A stretch of DNA of 64,000 nt from Cosmopolites sordidus. Lineage: Eukaryota > Arthropoda > Insecta > Coleoptera > Curculionidae. The first letter of the stretch is position 1. Every line of letters begins with the position of its first letter. Made by a program: the position numbers and the translations under genes. The DNA is taken from NCBI GenBank assembly GCA_031761425.1, contig JARFXV010000447.1:489501-553500 (forward strand), written 5' to 3'. Shown piece after piece: positions 48,037 to 58,693 of the stretch. The notes below the pieces were generated by a model that saw nothing but the letters and a program-made list of their open reading frames with translations, was not told the origin of the DNA and made no database searches.

Positions 48037-48288
48037 CTAAATCACATCAACTTTCGTAGCTAACGTAGCTTTCCCAAGTACTCTACAATGAGTGAGTTTC
48101 TCATTACATTCTAAGTTCTTTCGAAAACTATCAGTGTGTTTACCGTCCGAAATTTTCTTCTTTACCGAATTAGTGCAGTCTTCCTTAAAATTCATCGAAT
48201 AGTGTAGTCCTTCAATACCTGAAGAAATTATTTCAGTTTCCAAATATCCAATTCGAAGACTTTTTCTGGTCTCCAGGTATATTTCGCC
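48037..48288 (-). CDS. Unidentified open frame next to a tandem duplication
   Basis: Eighty-three codons are open between TAG (just above 48,288) and TGA-side stop at 48,037, including RKSLRIGYLETEIISSGIEG and NEKLTHCRVLGKATLATKV. The internal ATG at 48,243 is probably not meaningful. The part 48,160-48,288 is repeated at 48,445-48,573, where the same frame is also open (RKSLRIGYLVTEIISSGIGE). I do not recognise the protein; a multi-copy transposon or gene family is possible. Confidence 0.3.
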   Translation of the reverse strand, partial: GEIYLETRKSLRIGYLETEIISSGIEGLHYSMNFKEDCTNSVKKKISDGKHTDSFRKNLECNEKLTHCRVLGKATLATKVDVI

Positions 48289-48685
48289 CTACACCTTAAC
48301 AGTTCAATCATTTTGAGGTGTTGCTTCTTTACTACGCGCTTCAAGACTACGAAAACAATAAAAGCAGCATAGCGCTAAAGAACAATACGGCGGGAAATTC
48401 AAATTGAATATTACTGCTTGTCATACAAATCTGAACTTTTGCTCCTTTGCCGGATTAATGGAGTCTTCCTTAAGCTTCATCAAACAATGTAGTTCTCCGA
48501 TACCCGAAGAAATTATTTCAGTTACTAAATATCCAATTCGAAGACTTTTTCTGGTCTTCAGGTATATTTCGCCCTGAACCTTAACAGTTCAATCATTTTG
48601 AGATGTTGCTTCATAACTACACAACAAAAGCAGCATAGCACTGAAGTACAATACGGCAGAAAATTCAAATTGAATATTGTTCGGC
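48150..48685. repeat. Tandem duplication, 285-bp offset
   Basis: 48,160-48,415 and 48,445-48,685 are alike at a constant offset of 285 bases until a 19-base deletion in the second unit. Shared landmarks are ATCCAATTCGAAGACTTTTT and AGTTCAATCATTTTGAG. Divergence is moderate, so the duplication is not recent. Confidence 0.85.
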
Positions 48686-48695
48686 TTTTGCTGAT

Positions 48696-49201
48696 GCATC
48701 ATATATCATCATCATCATCATCATCATCATCATTATCATCAGGCCGTGTCGTCGATCCACTGCAGGATGAAGGCCCCTTCAGCATGCTTCCAATTTTCAC
48801 GGTCTACCACTCGGGTCCAATATACTAATGATGCCATCAGTCCATTGTACTTTCGGTCTTCTTCGCGGACGTTTACGATCAAGCGGTATCCACTCCAGGG
48901 TTGCCTTGGTCCATCTATCGTCCCATCGTCTTGCTATTTGGCCTTGACAATTGCTTTACTCTTCCAATAATATCACACACTTTCATTTGTTCCCTGATCC
49001 ATATGCAGGGCATTCTGTCTTGTAATACCAAGCATACATCTTTCCATTCCCCTCTGTGCTATCCGAAGTTTCTGAATTGATTGCGATATGAGTGACCAGA
49101 TTTCACAGCCGTATGTCATAACGGACAGGACGCACTGACCCAAGACTTTTCTTTTCAGGCAAAGTGGGAGTTTGCTCTTAAACACTATGTTCAGTCTGGC
49201 A

Positions 49202-49203
<2 letters not shown>
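48696..49203 (-). mobile_element. LINE 3' end with TGA-type tail, second copy
   Basis: The minus strand reads KRKVLGQCVLSVMTYGCEIW, SLISQSIQKLRIAQRGMERC and MLGITRQNALHMDQGTNES. It is homologous to 34,376-34,860, including the 3' region and a tail of repeated ATGATG (48,703-48,740). A deletion removes the L-x-W-A-G-H block. The 5' end abuts a (TA)n tract. Confidence 0.92.

Positions 49204-49298
<95 letters not shown>
49204..49298. repeat. (TA)n microsatellite
   Basis: About 95 bases of TA at the truncated 5' end of a LINE fragment. Confidence 0.95.
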
Positions 49299-49300
<2 letters not shown>

Positions 49301-50595
49301 TAGCGCAAAAGAAATAACCGGCATTACAAAAAAAAAATTAGTTGCTGTATTAGAATTACATTTTAAACTATTATCATATCAGCAAAATTATTGAAAGTGT
49401 TCTTGTAATGACTTCTCTATTGCTACTTAAAATTCTAGAAGCTTAAAGTGGTCTCAGGGCGCTAGATTATGCAAATGGGATGATTAAATCATTTGTGGAC
49501 CTGTTTGAATTGTCCACATTGCTTTTAGAGCTGAAAAAGTTGGCAACCTGTGTGTGCTGTGAACTTAACATAAACTGTAAACCTAAACCTAATTTGGAAT
49601 TAATATACTTAAAAAAAAATTAATGACTGCAGGATTTTCATTGTTTTTTTGAATATTTGTGATATTCTCCATGAGCCGACTGTGCAATTTTTCTTTCATA
49701 CCTGGTACCTAAATGGAGCCTGGGATGGTTTCAAACAATAGTACTATTACGAACCATAAGATGACGTGAGCTGCATTTACATCCGATTTCAGCCTACATC
49801 CGACATGCCCGATATATATGGTCAAGACCCTTAGTCAGTTCTTAAGTTGCTTTCGAACATTCAGCTCGAGCCCGACTGATGACGACTTAAGACCAGAAAC
49901 CGATCTCGGAAGATATTTGCTGATGTTTGATGGCGACTGAAGGATTGGGTAATTTCTACATGGAGCACGGAAAAAAATCCTTGTTTATTTGAATATATTT
50001 AAAATACATGTTGCAAAACGAAACAACAGGAAATATGTTGGACTTAATATTGGTGATATTAACGTAGTTACATAGTTAAAAAAAAGACTAAAAATTGTTA
50101 GTAGACTTAAAAGCAGATAAGAAGGGTATGAATACCAATGCCCCAAAAGCTTTAAAAATATCTGGAAAATTTTCGCCTGTAAGTCATCTAAAACGTAATT
50201 TACGAGGAGTCGGGGCGGTAAATCGGCAATGGGACGCTTAAAAATAAAACGCGAGTATGATTTAGGAGGTGAAATTTGTCCTTAATCGTTCCAGAAAGGC
50301 AGCGAGCGAGTGAATTACGGGCGATTTGTTTATTTTTGGGGTTAGCCCGGATCCGGCTGAGTTATCGGCTACTAATGCTATAATTGGGCACAGCGGCTCG
50401 TCCTGCTATTACCAATTAGTCGAAGCAGGAAGCTGAACCGTCCGCGTGACTTTTGGACGCTTCCAGATGTCAAATGACCTGTGTCGGAAACATTTTTTCC
50501 TGTCGCTATTTAGTTACCATTTTTTCCTAATTATATGAACATACTATCCCAAAAATAAATACAAACTTAAGCATTAAAGGGAACAAAGAACATTT
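49299..50595. other. Unassigned; CpG-rich block at 50,180-50,480
   Basis: No transposon protein recognised. The right-hand block is GC- and CpG-richer (GGGGCGGTAAATCGGCAATG; CCCGGATCCGGCTGAG) with no long frame, and resembles the other repeat-free islands. Confidence 0.4.
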
Positions 50596-50599
50596 ATTA

Positions 50600-52765
50600 A
50601 CGATGATATGAGTAAAGTGGAGGGAGATATACAAGAAAAAATAAGAAACAAATCGAAAGCAGAAAGAGCAGAAGGTAAAAGGGTTAAGATAAGATTCCAA
50701 AAGTTAATACTAAATGAACAGGAATAGAAGTGGAACAAGAATGAAAATGGATTCGCTATGACAAATAGGACTCAGCTCAAGTGCAAAAAACTAACAACCG
50801 AAGAATATATGAATGAAAGGGTAACGACAAAAGCAATGGATACGGTTATGAATAGTTTAAATTGTAACAGTGAAAATATTTCAGATGGCATAAAGGTAGT
50901 GAGGGTTGGGACATGGATTGTGCAAAGTTTGAATGGTAAGGAGAAGGAATTGAGAAGCGAATTTGAAAGGTCAAACTTAAGGTTACTGACAATTACAGAA
51001 ACAAAAATGAGGGGAGAAGGCATAAAAATGGTAAACGGCTACATGTTAATTTTTTGTGGTGTAAAGATGAAGGTGCTGGAGAGATAATACATAAAAATAG
51101 AGGCACAAGATTGTAAACTGGGAATATATAAGCTCTAGTTTACCAAAGGTAGAAATACAAGCAAATAAACTGGAGAAAATTCATTATAGCTAATGGTCCA
51201 AATGAAGATGTACGAGTGAATGTGAAGAGAAATGAGATGAATTATATAGAGTATTAGAAAGTACAGAAGAAAAGAGTGGTAATGCAATTATATTATTGGG
51301 AGACCTAAATGCAAGAGTGGATATGGAGGTAAACAGATATAAGCCAATAACAGGGAAGTATGAAGAGGGAGTTATCACGAGAAATGGAAGAAAACTTCTA
51401 GAATTCTGTATGGAAAATGATTTAATTATTACAAATACAAAATTTAAACACAGAGCCGTGCATAAATTTCTTAGGGTAATGCCGAGTAGAAAAGAAAAGT
51501 CTATAAGAGATTACGTTATAGTGTCAAAAATGTTATTTGGAAGAATAAGGGACACAAGAGTTAAGAGAGGATATGAAATGGGAAGTAAATCACTACCGAT
51601 TCGAGACAAAAATGGCAATTAAGGAAACGGCAAAAGATAGCAAAAAGAACAAAGGAAAAGTAGTGAAAAAAATAAGATCGACTAGATTGAGAGAAAGTGG
51701 GATACAACAAAGATATAGAGAAAAGTTAGAACAGAAGTTAGGAAGCCTTACGACTGATGAAGAGGAGTATGATGGTAAAGCATTGTGCGAAATAGTGTTT
51801 TAGATAGTGCAAAGGAATTATGTGGAACATCAACAATAAGAAATGATATAAAGTAATCGTAAAACAAGCCATTAAAGATAAAAAACATGATTGGAAAAAA
51901 TATTTAAGGAAAAAAAATACGAAGGCATATGAATATTATAAAAAATATAGGATGGTCCGGAAAGATTTAAAAGCCAAACAAAAATCATGGGAGAAATTTG
52001 TATATAAAATGGAAAGGAAGTTTGCTGGAAATCAAAAATTATTTTAATGCTAAAATGTAGTGCTAAAAATAAATAGAAAGAATAATATAAACGAGTTTAT
52101 CTATATTAAAAATAAAAATAAGGAACTGCTGATCAATGATGAGAAAATAATATAAAGATGGAAAGAACACTTTGGGAATTGTTGGAATTAAAACGGAAAG
52201 GTGAAGAAAAGTTTGAGGAGAGTAATGTAAAAATGAACAATGATATTGTGAGCACAGAACCTATAAAAATGGATGAATTGGACAGACCAATGGGGAGGGC
52301 AAAGATGGGGAAAGCGCCAGGACATGACGAAGTAACTAATGAAAGATAAAAGTAATTTTATCGTTTTATTACTTATTTCGTCAAAAAAAAAATAAAAAAT
52401 AGTAATTTTACTTCACTTAGTGAATAAAATACTGAGAGGGAATAAAATACCGACGGACTGCCAATTAGCGGTAATATTTCCGATATTTAAGAAGGGAGAT
52501 ACAAGAGATTGTAAGAGGCATATCCTTACTGAGTTCAACCGAAAATATTTATGAAAGCGTATTAACAGCAAGAAAAGCAAATATTAAGAAGGATTTGGAT
52601 GAGGCACAGAACGGATTTAGGCCATGCAGGGGAGTAAACGGCCGACGAAACCATATACGTACGTTTTATAGATATTTCAAAGGCATTTGACTAAGTAAAT
52701 AGAAGGAAAATAGAAGGCAATGGCCGGTAAACAAGTATAGATCATGATGATGATAATAATTATCG
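50600..52765 (+). mobile_element. LINE with endonuclease and truncated reverse transcriptase
   Basis: Plus-strand order: a charged N-terminal part (KSKAERAEGKRVKIRFQKL); endonuclease start RVGTWIVQSLNGKEKE and LTITETKMRG; GDLNARVDM and ITNTKFKHRAVHK; RDYVIVSKM; linker; polymerase start MGKAPGHDEVTNE, IPTDCQLAVIFPIFKKG, AQNGFRPCRGV and DISKAFD, ending at the first catalytic D. The remaining polymerase is deleted and the sequence passes straight into a tail (ATCATGATGATGATAATAAT at 52,742). It is therefore an APE-type non-LTR element with a 3' internal deletion, plus many frameshifts. It is A-rich on the plus strand, as expected for LINE mRNA. Confidence 0.92.
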
Positions 52766-53105
52766 CATTTTGAATACTAGAGTTAATCTTTGATGTGTTC
52801 TGTGGTAATCTTTGTCGATGTTCAATAGTGGCTGTAGCATATATCTAACACCATATGCCACCCAATTGTAGGTGGGAATTGAGAGATACAAGTTTACCGG
52901 CTGCAAGTTTTCAATTCCAAATGAGTGATAATTTACTGAAGAACAAAAAAATGTAACGTTATGAAAAATATATTTTATTGGATCAATTTTGTAATTTTTT
53001 TGTGTATCATAACCGTATAATGGGGTGCCAAATAATAGTGTCAGAACTTAAAAATGGCACACAATGATATCTACAAGTGGTAATCGGGTAATTTATCTTG
53101 AAGTA
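52766..53105. other. No recognised feature
   Basis: Spacer between the LINE tail and a transposase C-terminal fragment. Confidence 0.4.
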
Positions 53106-53109
53106 GAAA

Positions 53110-53425
53110 AAAATTACATTATGTTTTTAAAATAATGTCGTTCAAATGTCCGCCTCGGTTTCCGCCAATTTTCGATTACTCTTTCACGCAAGTCGCGTGG
53201 TATATTTTCAATTGTGGGTTGAATGTTTCGTTTAAGGTCACGAATTGTTCGGGTTTTATTTATGTAAACCAGAGATTTATCGTAGACCGTGTCCGGTGCA
53301 ATAGCTCAAAAGTGCCATACATATTTTATCGACGACTTATCTGGGGATCTTCCTGGCCAGCTCAGTGTAGCTCACATTACAGACTTTTCTAAAAACTGCA
53401 TTGTTTCGTAACCTGTAAACGGTTT
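53110..53425 (-). mobile_element. Tc1/mariner-superfamily C-terminal fragment
   Basis: Minus strand: LSWPGRSPDKSSIKYVW (decayed WPPRSPDLTPLDYFLW), SLVYINKTRTIRDLKRNIQP, TIENIPRDLRERVIENWRKP and RRTFERH. It is the C-terminal end of the same family as 5041, 26,182 and 38,496. Confidence 0.9.
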
Positions 53426-53589
53426 GGCGTTCTGGTTGAAAGATGATATTTGAACGAGTTTGGAGACATGGGTTTGTATTTTGGTTATATTTTAATAGAC
53501 GTAGTAAAATATCTGACAAAAAATAACTCTTTAGTCATGCCAGTTCGATGCTAGGTAAGGCTGAAGGCCTTTTCAGAAGTGTTCTACGT

Positions 53590-53935
53590 TGGTTACTTGC
53601 CAGGTGGTAGGCTTCATGAGAGGCTAAATCAGTGGCGGCTTGTGTATTTTTATAGTGGGAGGGCGTAGAAAAAAGAGTGCTGCTGATTTTTGCTATACGG
53701 GAGGTCAACCAGAGTGTTTTGCTCTGAAAAATTGTCGCCCTCCCTCACCAGCCGCCACTGAGATAAATATATAGGACAAAGAGTTGAGCACAAACTAGTA
53801 GTTGTCAGCCTGGTGGAGATTCTCACCGGAGTTAATCGGTAGCGGATGACCATTATTTGAAGCCCACGTTAAGCTCTAGGTCTAGTTGCTAAATAACACT
53901 CAGTGTGTTGATGAGTCTTTAATCTAAAACTAAAA
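53590..53935 (+). mobile_element. SINE-like repeat, copy 1, split by a hAT MITE
   Basis: 53,769-53,935 aligns with 54,470-54,610 (for example GGATGACCAT, CCCACGTTAAGCT, AGGTCTAGTTGCTAAATA). The B-box-like region is decayed (ATTTGAAGCCC). A 131-bp MITE (53,630-53,760) lies inside. Confidence 0.5.
53622..53768. mobile_element. hAT-type MITE, short copy
   Basis: Element 53,630-53,760 begins CAGTGGCGGCTTGTG and ends CACCAGCCGCCACTG. Flanks GGCTAAAT and AGATAAAT (8 bp each) match at six positions, an aged target duplication. The interior matches both subterminal parts of 1798-2052 with the centre deleted. Confidence 0.88.
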
Positions 53936-53997
53936 CTTTTTGTTAGAAAACAGAAATGGAAGTTTCTTGAAAGAGTTGTGTTGAATATGGGATTGAT

Positions 53998-54109
53998 GTA
54001 ATAATTTACTGTGTAGAAATGCTTTGATAATTTTTGGGAGGAAAAGTTAATGTGTAATAATTTACTGTGTAGAAATGTTTTGAGAATTTTTGGGAGGAAA
54101 ATTTTAAAG
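53998..54109. repeat. Tandem duplication of 56 bp
   Basis: Two units at 53,998-54,053 and 54,054-54,109 (start GTAATAATTTACTGTG, include TTTTGGGAGGAAAA), nearly identical. The minus frame across it (53,869-54,114) is probably incidental. Confidence 0.9.
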
Positions 54110-54439
54110 AACATTAGTTAAAAATTTGATGAATCGTTTCTGCTTGTTAATTGTTTCTTAAATAGAATGAGAAAAGAAAGTTTTGTTTTGATACTCATTA
54201 ACTGCTAAACTGTTATAAGAATCGATCAACCCAACCAATCGTAAATGCAGCAGAAAAGCATGCTATTTTTCTGACAAGACTGATCAGATCTTGTAGGCAG
54301 TTGCTGGCAGAAAACCAAATCATGAAATCCAAAGTACTGTTGACGATCGGTTAAACTGAAGGAAACAATTGATAAATTTAGAGAAGTTATTTGGACTCCG
54401 CAAAAGTCATTGTAACACAAATATTTTTTTCCCACACTC

Positions 54440-54635
54440 GCCAGTCTGTAGGTTTCCTGATAGACTTATGGGTAGGCACATAACCAAGGGTTTATAGCCC
54501 GAGGGGGGTGCTGGCCTGGGTTTGTCGGAGGCTGATGACCGTGGTTCGGAACCCACGTTAAGCTGTAGGTCCAGTCGCTAAATAGCCTAGTTGCTGATGC
54601 GCCTCTAACCCAAACACTTTACTTTACTTTAAAAA
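54440..54635 (+). mobile_element. SINE-like repeat, copy 2 (tRNA-derived candidate)
   Basis: TGGCCTGGG (54,512) resembles an RNA polymerase III A box and GGTTCGGAACC (54,543-54,553) a B box, 31 bases apart. The unit ends with ACTTTACTTTACTTTA (54,616-54,631), a typical short-repeat SINE tail. It is shared with 53,590-53,935. The A box match is loose, and no tRNA fold was verified. Confidence 0.5.
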
Positions 54636-54661
54636 TGAATAAATATCCGTAACTAAATGGA

Positions 54662-54870
54662 TATACGAGGGTCGTTTGAAAAGTTATCGGTCTCGAAAAT
54701 AAAAATACTTTTTGATAATTTTGATATAATTTTTATTGTAGTCATAACACATTTAGACCAGTGACGTTCAACTTTTTAATGCCTTCAGTATAATGCGACT
54801 TGTAAAATTCTGGAAAAAAATCAATAATCTCAACTTGAAGTGAATCTTCGTCCAACGAGTGTCCAGCACA
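54662..54870 (-). mobile_element. Mariner 3' end with terminal repeat
   Basis: CGAGGGTCGTTTGAAAAGTT (54,667) is a classical mariner terminal repeat. Inward on the minus strand come LVGRRFTSSEIIDFFPEFYK and SHYTEGIKKLN, the final part of a mariner transposase. The rest is missing. Confidence 0.82.
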
Positions 54871-55029
54871 GTATACCAGGAAACACTTCCACGTATACCA
54901 AGAGCAGGTCATATATGTTTTTTAAATTAACTAGCTTTGCTTTCTTTGGGGCATTTTTACCTGATCTTACCCAGAGGTTAAATTCCTATACCTTCTCTGA
55001 CATGTAATGGTGATTTTATGTCTCATAAT

Positions 55030-55180
55030 CCTGTTTTTCTTCTTCTTCTTTCATCTTCTTCTTTATCTTCTTTCTGTGGTGCTACTGCCCGTTAGTGAGC
55101 CGTGACCTCCATCAACTTTCGCCTCCAACCGGACCGATCTATTGCATTTATCAAATCTGAATCTGAGATGGTGTTCGACG
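55030..55180 (-). mobile_element. LINE 3' end with AAG tail
   Basis: The minus strand reads SDLINAIDRSGWRRKLMEVT followed by a stop and a tail of AAGAAG and GAAGAAG repeats (55,035-55,075 on the plus strand as CTTCTT). This matches the A-x-D-R-x-x-W-R end of LINE proteins. Confidence 0.65.
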
Positions 55181-55184
55181 CGTG

Positions 55185-56150
55185 CAAACAAAGCAATTTC
55201 TCCAGTGCGTTCTGAAAATGAGTCGAGAAACGGTGCTCAGTGAAGTTTTGTTTCACACTGGGGAACAGTTCAGGCCTACGGAAATGTTGTTTTGTTAATG
55301 GTCCAGGTTTTTAAGTGGTTTGAGGTGGGAAGGCCGAGACTCGATTGAAGATAAATCTTGCCAGAAGGCTTTTCGATACCAACCATCAGAAATGATGGGC
55401 ATTTGCATCATTTCTGATGGTTTCAGAATTCAAGATGTTCGTTCTAATCGTCAGTTTGTGGTCAGAATAATCAGAGAAGAATTGAATTTGACTCACACAA
55501 TCGTTCATCTAATTTTGACGAATGGATTGGATATAAAAAATATGCCCAAAGGTGGTGTCGAAAATCATAAGGAAAACATGAGGGAAACATGTCTTGACTT
55601 TTTGGGGCGAATTGTACATGACCCTCATTTTCTAAAACGTGTCATTACTGGTGACGAGTCTTGGATTTTTTAATGCAACCTGGAAACAAAACACTAGAGC
55701 CAGGAAGGGCACACTCCAACCTCACCAAGGCCAAATAAGCTAGAATGAAAAAAAAACAAATATCAAAAGAATAGTGGGTTGCGATTTTGATAACTAGACC
55801 CATAAGGAATGTGTGCCTTGATGTCAAACGGTGAACCAGTATGTGTACCTTGTAAGACTTACAAACAGGATATTTCGTGTGAGACCGTTAAGAACAACTG
55901 AGTGCTGCTTCACGATAATGCGCCTTGCCACACAGCGATTTCAATTAAAGAGTTTCTAGCAAGTAAAACTGTGGCTCCGCAGCCCCCTTATTCACCGGAC
56001 TACTTTATTTTCCTAATATTGAAAATTGATCTAAAAAGACACCAGTTTAGGATAATGGAGAACATTGAAAAGGCCGTAACCAACCAACTGATGTCGAATC
56101 TATTGTCTGACTTCAATCACTGAATCCCAAGGCGACTACTTTGATGGATA
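55185..56150 (+). mobile_element. Mariner relic, nearly full length
   Basis: Plus-strand pieces: RETVLSEVLFHTGEQFRPTE, GLRWEGRDSIEDKS, then an inverted duplication, then ILTNGLDIKNMPKGGVEN, HFLKRVITGDESWIF (first catalytic D), MLLHDNAPCHTAISIKEFLA (second D), PQPPYSPDYFIF (third D block altered) and RIMENIEKAVTNQLMSNLL. The DNA-binding part is disrupted by a 17-bp-arm hairpin (55,381-55,422). Confidence 0.92.
55381..55422. repeat. Perfect hairpin, 17-bp arms, inside a mariner
   Basis: AACCATCAGAAATGATG (55,381-55,397) and its exact complement (55,406-55,422) are separated by GGCATTTG. It lies within the mariner coding region, where no such palindrome is expected, so it arose after insertion. 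Confidence 0.9.
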
Positions 56151-56161
56151 AAATATACCTA

Positions 56162-57110
56162 TACCAGGTCTGTAAATAGGAAACTGGAATTTGTCCATAG
56201 ATGGCCGTAGCTGTTAATGTAGTTACCGTCAAACCGCGTCATTGGCGCCATTTCGTTGTTGACGTCTGACACGGATTTTCATCTCACAAAAATACAAGTT
56301 TCATACAACAGTACAGTTTGTAATAGCGTTGAACATGTCGAACTTTGTGCTTGAAAACTACAATTTGCAGACTGCATTGATTTTCTGTTCCCATTTGAAG
56401 AAAACTGCTGAAGAATCGCATCGAATGCTTGTCAAATATTACGGTGAGCATGCTCTTGGTAAATCACAGTGCTTTGAATGGTTTAAAACATTCAAATGTG
56501 GCGATTTTGACGTGAGAAACGAAGAACGTGGAAGACCACCGAAAAATTTTGAAGACAGCGAATTGCAAGCATTATTGGATGAGGATGACGCTTAAACACA
56601 ACAACTCGCGGATCAATTAAATGTGACACTAGAAGCCGTCTCTATATGTTTGTAAGCCGTAAGCCATGGGAAAAATCTAGAAGATGGGATCGTTTTGAAT
56701 CAGCCTTGCGTGAAAACGACCAGAATATAAAACAAGGCAACACAAAGTGATTTTGCTTCATGATAATGCACCATCACACACAGCAAAACTGACCAAGGAA
56801 ATGATTGAGGCTGTTAGTTGGGAAATACTTTCGCATGCGGCTTACTCACCAGATTTGCCTCCGTCCTATTACTATCTATGTGCATCGATGGGATACGCAC
56901 TTGCTGAGCAGCGCTTTTTTTGCCTCAAAAGATCAACAGTTTTTTTAGCGTGGCATAAACAAATTGCCAGACAGCTACGAAAAATGTATAGCTAGCGATG
57001 GGCAATACTTTAAATAAAATATTATTTATCATTTTCATACAATAAAAGTTTATTTTCTATACAAAAAATCCGGTTTCCTATTTACATACCATGGTAATTT
57101 ACATACCTGG
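56162..57110 (+). mobile_element. Mariner with readable terminal repeats, internally deleted
   Basis: The left end CCAGGTCTGTAAATAGGAAA (56,164) mirrors the right end (read inward: GGTATGTAAATAGGAAACCG, after a 20-base local duplication). TA precedes the left end. Coding: MSNFVLENYNLQTALIFCSH from 56,332, VKYYGEHALGKSQCFEWFKT, DSELQALLDEDDA, an in-frame stop, then a jump to KVILLHDN-like (second catalytic D), SHAAYSPDLPPSYYY (expected D is Y) and FASKDEQ-like end. About 450 coding bases including the first catalytic D are missing. It resembles mellifera-type mariners. Confidence 0.93.
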
Positions 57111-57415
57111 TGCTTTCAATTGAATAATAAAATTATAAAGTCAGTCTCATTACTCTCTTTACTCACCTCACATCAGGTTCCTTAGCGGTAATTATTTTCA
57201 GGGGTGAGATTGCTTGATAAATATCGTAGTCAGCCCCAAATATCGTAGTCAGAGCCATAACTTTTGGGATGAACCTCATATATTCCAATCTAAACTTCCT
57301 TGAAGCCCCTTCGCAACGTTGATAGAGCACCGCTTATTCGAATTATGTTAATTATGGCATACATTCTATGCAGACAACTAATTTAACATTTCAAGCAATA
57401 GATTCTTGTGTTAAC
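57111..57415. other. Unassigned; short tandem repeat at 57,220-57,256
   Basis: AAATATCGTAGTCAG occurs twice about 19 bases apart. No gene was recognised. Confidence 0.45.
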
Positions 57416-57417
57416 TT

Positions 57418-57702
57418 TCACACCAAACCAACGTATTTAAATTGAACCAAGTGTTGGTTAGAACCAGTACGGTGCGACAGAATTACCGGGAAGCGAACAT
57501 AAACTGAGCCTTGAGTGAATTTATAAAATGCATTTCTCGGAGCGTGTGGCGTGTCAAAAGTTAGCGTCTGAGGATTTGCGTGCAAAGGCGAGATAAAATC
57601 CGTAGAATTTAGGTCTGCGCCACCTGCCGGTCTGTTGAACAAAAGCTGAAAGAAAAAAAAACAGTCGGTACTCGGTGGCTGCTTACCGTTGAAATAAAAC
57701 AA
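57418..57702 (-). CDS. CpG-rich open frame, possible exon
   Basis: Ninety-four codons from ATG at 57,702 to TAA, with CpG-rich sequence between 57,470 and 57,640. A polypyrimidine run followed by TTTCAG (minus strand, about 57,645) would make a good splice acceptor just before LLFNRPAGGADLNSTDF. No domain is recognised. Either an exon beginning at that acceptor or chance openness of GC-richer DNA is possible. Confidence 0.25.
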   Translation of the reverse strand: MFYFNGKQPPSTDCFFFFQLLFNRPAGGADLNSTDFISPLHANPQTLTFDTPHAPRNAFYKFTQGSVYVRFPVILSHRTGSNQHLVQFKYVGLV

Positions 57703-58490
57703 ATAGGCTCGCAGATTACAGGTAAATAACCATTAATTCTTTAGCTCGCAAGTTAACGGTACTGGTTCATTATTTGTGTGGTTACTATTGGGATGGTTAA
57801 AACGTGATTGTAAATATCTGAAAATGTAAAAATAAGATTATTCATTAGTGCGCTCCCGTTTTTCGATTTCCAAACACATAATACAGTAACATATTTTAAT
57901 CAAGCCCTAACAATTTTAACTCATGTGATATTTGAATTTTTTGATATTTGTCAATAGAGTGCAATATATTATAAGCTTAGGGCTGCTATCAAGCGAATAT
58001 CATTGGTGTATCATAAAATTCAATAAAAAAAACATTTTTTAACCTACAATACGTTGTCTTACCTGTTCTGAATATTTGTACATTTCTTTTACATATATTA
58101 AAATCTTCTTCTTCTTCTACTACATTTCATGGTGTTTAACTTTGTACATAACGTGCAAGTAATCAGTGTATTTGAAATAGACATTTAATTTAATTATGTC
58201 AAATGATCCAAATGAGAGCACGACGAAATACGAAACAACGCTTGATGGAGTTTTTTTTTTGATATTTAAATAAACTTGAATCTAAAGTCTTTTTAATATA
58301 TTTTAGCTTCCACAAGAAGAAGTCCAATCAGAGCAAACTTCAACAATATAATTAAATCACAAATATAATTGTTTATTTTGTAACTAATATTACTTCACAG
58401 GTACAGAGATAAGATTAAATAATATATATAACAATATTAATATCACCTTGTTGTTGATTCACCGACCTAATTCATTACATAACAAAAATG
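57703..58490. other. No recognised feature
   Basis: AT-rich spacer up to the (TA)n tract. Confidence 0.4.
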
Positions 58491-58580
<90 letters not shown>

Positions 58581-58623
58581 TATATATATATATTATATAT
58601 ATATATATATATATATGTATTAT

Positions 58624-58681
<58 letters not shown>
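58491..58681. repeat. (TA)n microsatellite
   Basis: About 190 bases with a few GTATTATAT interruptions. It forms the left border of the large inverted duplication. Confidence 0.95.
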
Positions 58682-58685
<4 letters not shown>

Positions 58686-58693
58686 TAACAATA

